Part shown: in pieces, positions 61,312 through 64,000 of the stretch | Position numbering within the stretch: position 1 is the stretch's first letter | Layout: the number at the start of each line of letters is the position of its first letter | Assembly (NCBI RefSeq): GCF_000427645.1 | Contig: NZ_KE386571.1 | Coordinates: forward strand, 62,001 to 126,000 | Reading direction: 5' to 3' | Length of the DNA: 64,000 nt | Source: Sphingomonas phyllosphaerae FA2 | Lineage (GTDB): Bacteria; Pseudomonadota; Alphaproteobacteria; Sphingomonadales; Sphingomonadaceae | Position numbers and translations under genes: made by a program | The notes under the pieces: model-generated | The model's database searches: none | Told to the model about the DNA's origin: nothing | Seen by the model: the letters and a program-made list of their open reading frames with translations, nothing else

Positions 61312-62298
61312 TCAAAGCCCGCAGGTCGCGGACCAGCGCGCGAGCGTCGCGCCGTGCGGCTTGATGAGATGTTCCTCGGCGAACCGCCCCTGTTCGATCG
61401 CCAGCCGGCTGCGCTCCTCGCGGTCGTAGACGATGCGGGTCAGTGAATAGTCCTGATACGCCAGGCTGGGCTGGTACCGTTCGGCGGCGACCGAATTGGC
61501 GTTGTAAATTTCCGGCCGGTAGATCTTCTGGAACGTCTCCATCGTGCTGATCGTGCTGGCGAGTTCCAGGTTGCTATAGTCGCCGACCAGATCGCCGATG
61601 TGATAGAAGGCAAGCGGCGCGACGCTGTGCGGCGGCATGAAGTATCGCGCCTTCATGCCCATCTTTGCGAAATAGCGGTCGGTCGCGGAAACGCCGTCGT
61701 TCCTGTATTCGACGCCCAGGATCGGGTGGACGTTCGCGCTGCGGTGATAGACTTCCTTGCTGGAGACGCTCAGGCAGATGACCGGCGGCTTGGCGAAATG
61801 CGCGCGATAGGCGTCGGATCGCAGGAAATGCTTGAACAGATTGCCGTGCAGCTCGCCGAAATGATCGGGCGCGCCGCGGTTCTCCGCGCGTCCGAGATGA
61901 TCGGGCAACACGACGCTGAAGTCATAGTCGCGGATGTACGACGAGAAATTGTTGCCGACGATGCCGTCGCTACGCTCGCCGCGCTGCTTGTCGACCACCG
62001 CAGTGTGCAGGATCTCGATCAGCGGAAACGCCTCCGCCCCCGCGTCGGCATCGATCCGCAACGCGGCGGAGATGATCGTCAGCTCGACCGAATAGCGGTC
62101 GCCCGCTGGATTGTCCCAGTGCATCAGCGAGTTGAAGCGATGATCGATCATCGCCAGCGTGTTGCGCAGATTCTCGCGCCGACGTTCGCCGCGCGCCAGA
62201 TTGGCGAAATTGGTGGTGATGCGCGTGTTGTCCGCGGGGCGATAGTCCTCGTCGAACGGGATGCTGCCGACCGTGAACGTGAAGCCGCTATTCGTCAT
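61312..62298 (-). CDS. mesX: MesX (DUF1852), partner of MesD
   Basis: The 328-residue protein belongs to DUF1852, with blocks FTVGSIPFDEDYRPADNTRI, TNFANLARGERRRENLRN, VEYRNDGVSATDRYFAKMGM and LTRIVYDREERSRLAIEQGR. MesX is required for MesD-dependent methionine synthesis and has been proposed to generate or deliver its methyl group. It precedes mesD by 30 bases in one transcript under a cobalamin riboswitch. Confidence 0.92.
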   Translation of the reverse strand: MTNSGFTFTVGSIPFDEDYRPADNTRITTNFANLARGERRRENLRNTLAMIDHRFNSLMHWDNPAGDRYSVELTIISAALRIDADAGAEAFPLIEILHTAVVDKQRGERSDGIVGNNFSSYIRDYDFSVVLPDHLGRAENRGAPDHFGELHGNLFKHFLRSDAYRAHFAKPPVICLSVSSKEVYHRSANVHPILGVEYRNDGVSATDRYFAKMGMKARYFMPPHSVAPLAFYHIGDLVGDYSNLELASTISTMETFQKIYRPEIYNANSVAAERYQPSLAYQDYSLTRIVYDREERSRLAIEQGRFAEEHLIKPHGATLARWSATCGL

Positions 62299-62432
62299 GA
62301 CTCACCTGCATGTTGCGGGCAGGGGTCACGGAAGAGCGCGCAAGGCGTGAACAGGGCCGGACGGCAAGCGACCGCGGACCATGCGTCAAGCGCGATCCGC
62401 CGGAGGAACCCCCGTCCGAGGAACGTTATCGC

Positions 62433-62631
62433 GTCGGAGGCAGGTCTCCTGGCTCACGGGTCGACGCAGTGGTTCCGGCCTTCCCGGGCTCAGTGCGGAG
62501 CCCAGTGACACGAAAAGGAACCGCCGCTCGCCGCTTACAGTTGCGGGGGCAGCGCCGGACTTTGCCTCGAAAGGCAGCACCGGCTTCCCGTCTTAGCCCC
62601 ATCGCCATGCCTGGGATGAGGAACCTCGACG
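62433..62631 (-). promoter_or_regulatory. Cobalamin (B12) riboswitch upstream of mesX-mesD
   Basis: Read on the minus strand the conserved blocks occur in order: GGGAAGCCGGTG near 62590, CCCCCGCAACTGTAAGCGGC (about 62549-62530), GTCACTGGG with its loop near 62510, GGGAAGG near 62482, and the B12 box core AGCCAGGAGACCTGCC (62454-62439). The order and spacing are canonical. About 135 bases remain to the mesX start at 62298, enough for an expression platform. B12 binding should reduce MesXD synthesis. Confidence 0.95.
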
Positions 62632-62637
62632 CGCCGG

Positions 62638-62693
62638 TTTGAACACGATCCGCGCACGCCTGTCAACCACGATATAAAGATATCCTTATATCG
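62638..62693 (-). promoter_or_regulatory. mesX-mesD promoter with AT-rich palindrome
   Basis: CGATATAAAGATATCCTTATATCG (62670-62693; 24 bases, split here as CGATATAAAGAT + ATCCTTATATCG) is palindromic except for one mismatched pair. Next to it, on the minus strand, TTGACA (62666-62661) and a weak TTCAAA (62643-62638) are 17 bases apart and fit a promoter starting transcription at about 62631, exactly where the riboswitch begins. The palindrome resembles ArsR-family operators; SahR-type control of methionine genes is possible but unproven. Confidence 0.6.
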
Positions 62694-62785
62694 TTAAATG
62701 GAAGTCGGGATCGGGTGGACGCAATATCCGGTTGAGGCGCGCGGACAATCCGCACATGGGGGCGGACAGGGGCGGGGGGATGACG

Positions 62786-64000
62786 ATGAAACGACGTGCT
62801 GTGATGCTTGCGCTGACCGGGATGACGCTGTCGGCAGCCGACGCGCCGCCACCGGACTGGGCGGCATTGACGCGGCAGGACGTGCAGGCGTTCCACGATC
62901 AGGTCGTGGCGAACCATCCCGGGCCGCTCAACCGGCTCGACCCCGGCTTCACGAAGCGGAACGAGGCGAGCTTCGCACTCGCGCGGCGGCGTGCTGGACA
63001 GGTGCGGAGCTACGGCGGCTATATCGGCGCGATGCGCGGCTATGTCGCCAGCTTCAACGACGGGCATCTCGCGCTCGATGTCCACGATGCACAGCCGTTG
63101 CCGCTGGCATGGCCGGGGTTCCTGACCGGCTTCGACGAAGCGGGGCGACAGGTGGTGCGGACGCGCGCGGATGACGTCGACCTGCCGCTCGGCGCGCAGC
63201 TGGAAAGCTGCGACGGCGTGGCGGCGGAGACGCTCGCCGCGCGCAACGTCGGCGCGTTCCGGGGACGGTGGCAGTTGCTCAGCCAACGTGCGACGAACGG
63301 CGGACGCTTGTTCATCGACGCGGGCAATCCGTTCATCACCCGGCCGACGCGCTGTCGTTTCTCGGTCGAGGGAAAGGTGCGGGACGTCGCGCTGGCGTGG
63401 CGTCCGTTGTCCGATGCCGCGTTTCAGGAGCGGTTCGCCGCCACCGCGCCGCGCGCGCGCCCCGATTTCGCGTCGCGCACCCTCGCTGACGGAACGCGCT
63501 GGTACACGATGCCCAGCTTCGACGGCGATCCGGCGGGCGACGCTGCCAGGGCGCTGGCCCCGATGATCGCCGCGATGAAGCGCGATCGCGCCGTCGTGAC
63601 GACGGCCCCCCGCATCGTGCTGGATCTGCGCGGCAATGGCGGCGGGTCGTCGGACTGGTCGCAACAGATCGCCGCCGTGCTGTGGGGGCAGGCGGCGGCC
63701 GACGCGCAAGAAGCGGAGGCGACCACGGTCGATTGGCGCGCGTCGCCGGGCAATTTGGCCGCGATGCAAAAGTACCGCGCCGATCTGACCGCGTCCGCCG
63801 ATGTCTCGCCCGACGCGAAAGCATGGGTCGAGCGGGTCGCGACCGGACTGTTCGATGCGATCGCCCGACGGCAGCCGCTGTGGCGCGAGCCGGACACCGC
63901 ACCACCCGCGCGCGCGTCCACGACCGTCGCCCCGGAGACGGTACCGACCGCCAAGGTGTATGTGCTCACCGATTGGGGCTGCGCATCGGCATGCCTCGAT
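62786..64000 (+). CDS. S41-family peptidase-like protein, 3' end outside window
   Basis: An open frame runs from ATG 62786 to the window end (405 codons). It starts MKRRAVMLALTGMTLSAADA, a signal peptide, followed by VVANHPGPLNRLDPGF and YVASFNDGHLALDV, as in C-terminal-processing-like proteases. The core has IVLDLRGNGGGSSDWS and, at the edge, the catalytic serine in DWGCASACLD. The general-base and C-terminal parts are cut off. An in-frame ATG at 62780 is an alternative start. It is transcribed divergently from mesX. Confidence 0.8.
   Translation, partial: MKRRAVMLALTGMTLSAADAPPPDWAALTRQDVQAFHDQVVANHPGPLNRLDPGFTKRNEASFALARRRAGQVRSYGGYIGAMRGYVASFNDGHLALDVHDAQPLPLAWPGFLTGFDEAGRQVVRTRADDVDLPLGAQLESCDGVAAETLAARNVGAFRGRWQLLSQRATNGGRLFIDAGNPFITRPTRCRFSVEGKVRDVALAWRPLSDAAFQERFAATAPRARPDFASRTLADGTRWYTMPSFDGDPAGDAARALAPMIAAMKRDRAVVTTAPRIVLDLRGNGGGSSDWSQQIAAVLWGQAAADAQEAEATTVDWRASPGNLAAMQKYRADLTASADVSPDAKAWVERVATGLFDAIARRQPLWREPDTAPPARASTTVAPETVPTAKVYVLTDWGCASACLD

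Noticed and set aside
1-64000. CRISPR arrays, rRNA, tRNA, prophage or replication origin
   Set aside because: No regularly spaced direct repeats, no rRNA-like or tRNA-like sequence and no phage or replication-initiation genes were recognised by eye. A covariance-model scan would be the decisive check for small RNAs.

Overview
The window looks like chromosomal DNA of a sphingomonad (Alphaproteobacteria, Sphingomonas-like). It is GC-rich throughout, carries four large TonB-dependent receptors, and has HWE/HisKA_2-type histidine kinases, an ANTAR-controlled nitrate assimilation operon and a halogenase/TonB-receptor locus. This assignment is inferred from gene content and composition. No rRNA, tRNA or CRISPR array was seen.

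Layout. 1-1.0 kb: truncated IS3 orfA abutting an intact IS6-family element. 1.1-8.2 kb (minus): a signalling block with an unknown small protein, a single-domain globin and a chemoreceptor, then a response regulator with an HWE kinase, then an MHYT-GGDEF-EAL protein. 8.4-20.8 kb (minus): a hemicellulose/oligosaccharide utilisation operon (GH31, GPH-type transporter, clan GH-A-like hydrolase, TonB receptor, tandem GH43) with a divergent LacI regulator (20.9-21.9 kb) and a palindromic operator between them. 22.0-23.5 kb: two decayed IS6 fragments and AT-rich DNA with no recognised gene. 23.5-25.4 kb: a kinase whose N-terminus matches the plant/cyanobacterial ethylene-binding domain, overlapping its response regulator. 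25.9-32.2 kb: rlmJ, then a TonB receptor, DUF6445 and flavin-dependent halogenase operon. 32.3-39.3 kb (minus): a sulfonate/organosulfur locus (ABC transporter, flavin monooxygenase, TonB receptor) ending in an internally deleted TauD. 39.6-45.8 kb (plus): PQQ glucose dehydrogenase, Na+/H+ antiporter, OmpA-like lipoprotein, glutaredoxin, DCC protein, DUF427. 45.8-49.4 kb (minus): two small envelope proteins, a TonB receptor and a DUF2946 protein. 49.5-60.2 kb (plus): an MviM-like oxidoreductase, then nasT-nasS, an attenuator leader, and narK-nirB-nirD-nasA-cobA. 60.3-62.7 kb (minus): the B12- and folate-independent methionine synthase pair mesX-mesD behind a cobalamin riboswitch. 62.8 kb to the end: a partial S41 peptidase.

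How the parts work together. In the nitrate operon NasS would hold NasT until nitrate or nitrite is present. Free NasT could then bind two hexaloop hairpins in the narK leader and favour an antiterminator over the terminator, giving nitrate import, reduction to nitrite (NasA) and ammonium (NirBD), with CobA feeding siroheme. In the methionine locus the riboswitch should shut off the oxygen-dependent MesXD enzyme when B12 allows MetH to work. The GH31 operon is most simply read as LacI-repressed uptake and stepwise hydrolysis of xylose/arabinose-containing oligosaccharides.

The most notable items are the ethylene-receptor-like two-component system, the fully readable ANTAR leader, the riboswitch plus AT-rich palindrome ahead of mesXD, the globin-chemoreceptor cluster and the TauD gene that has lost its iron-binding core.
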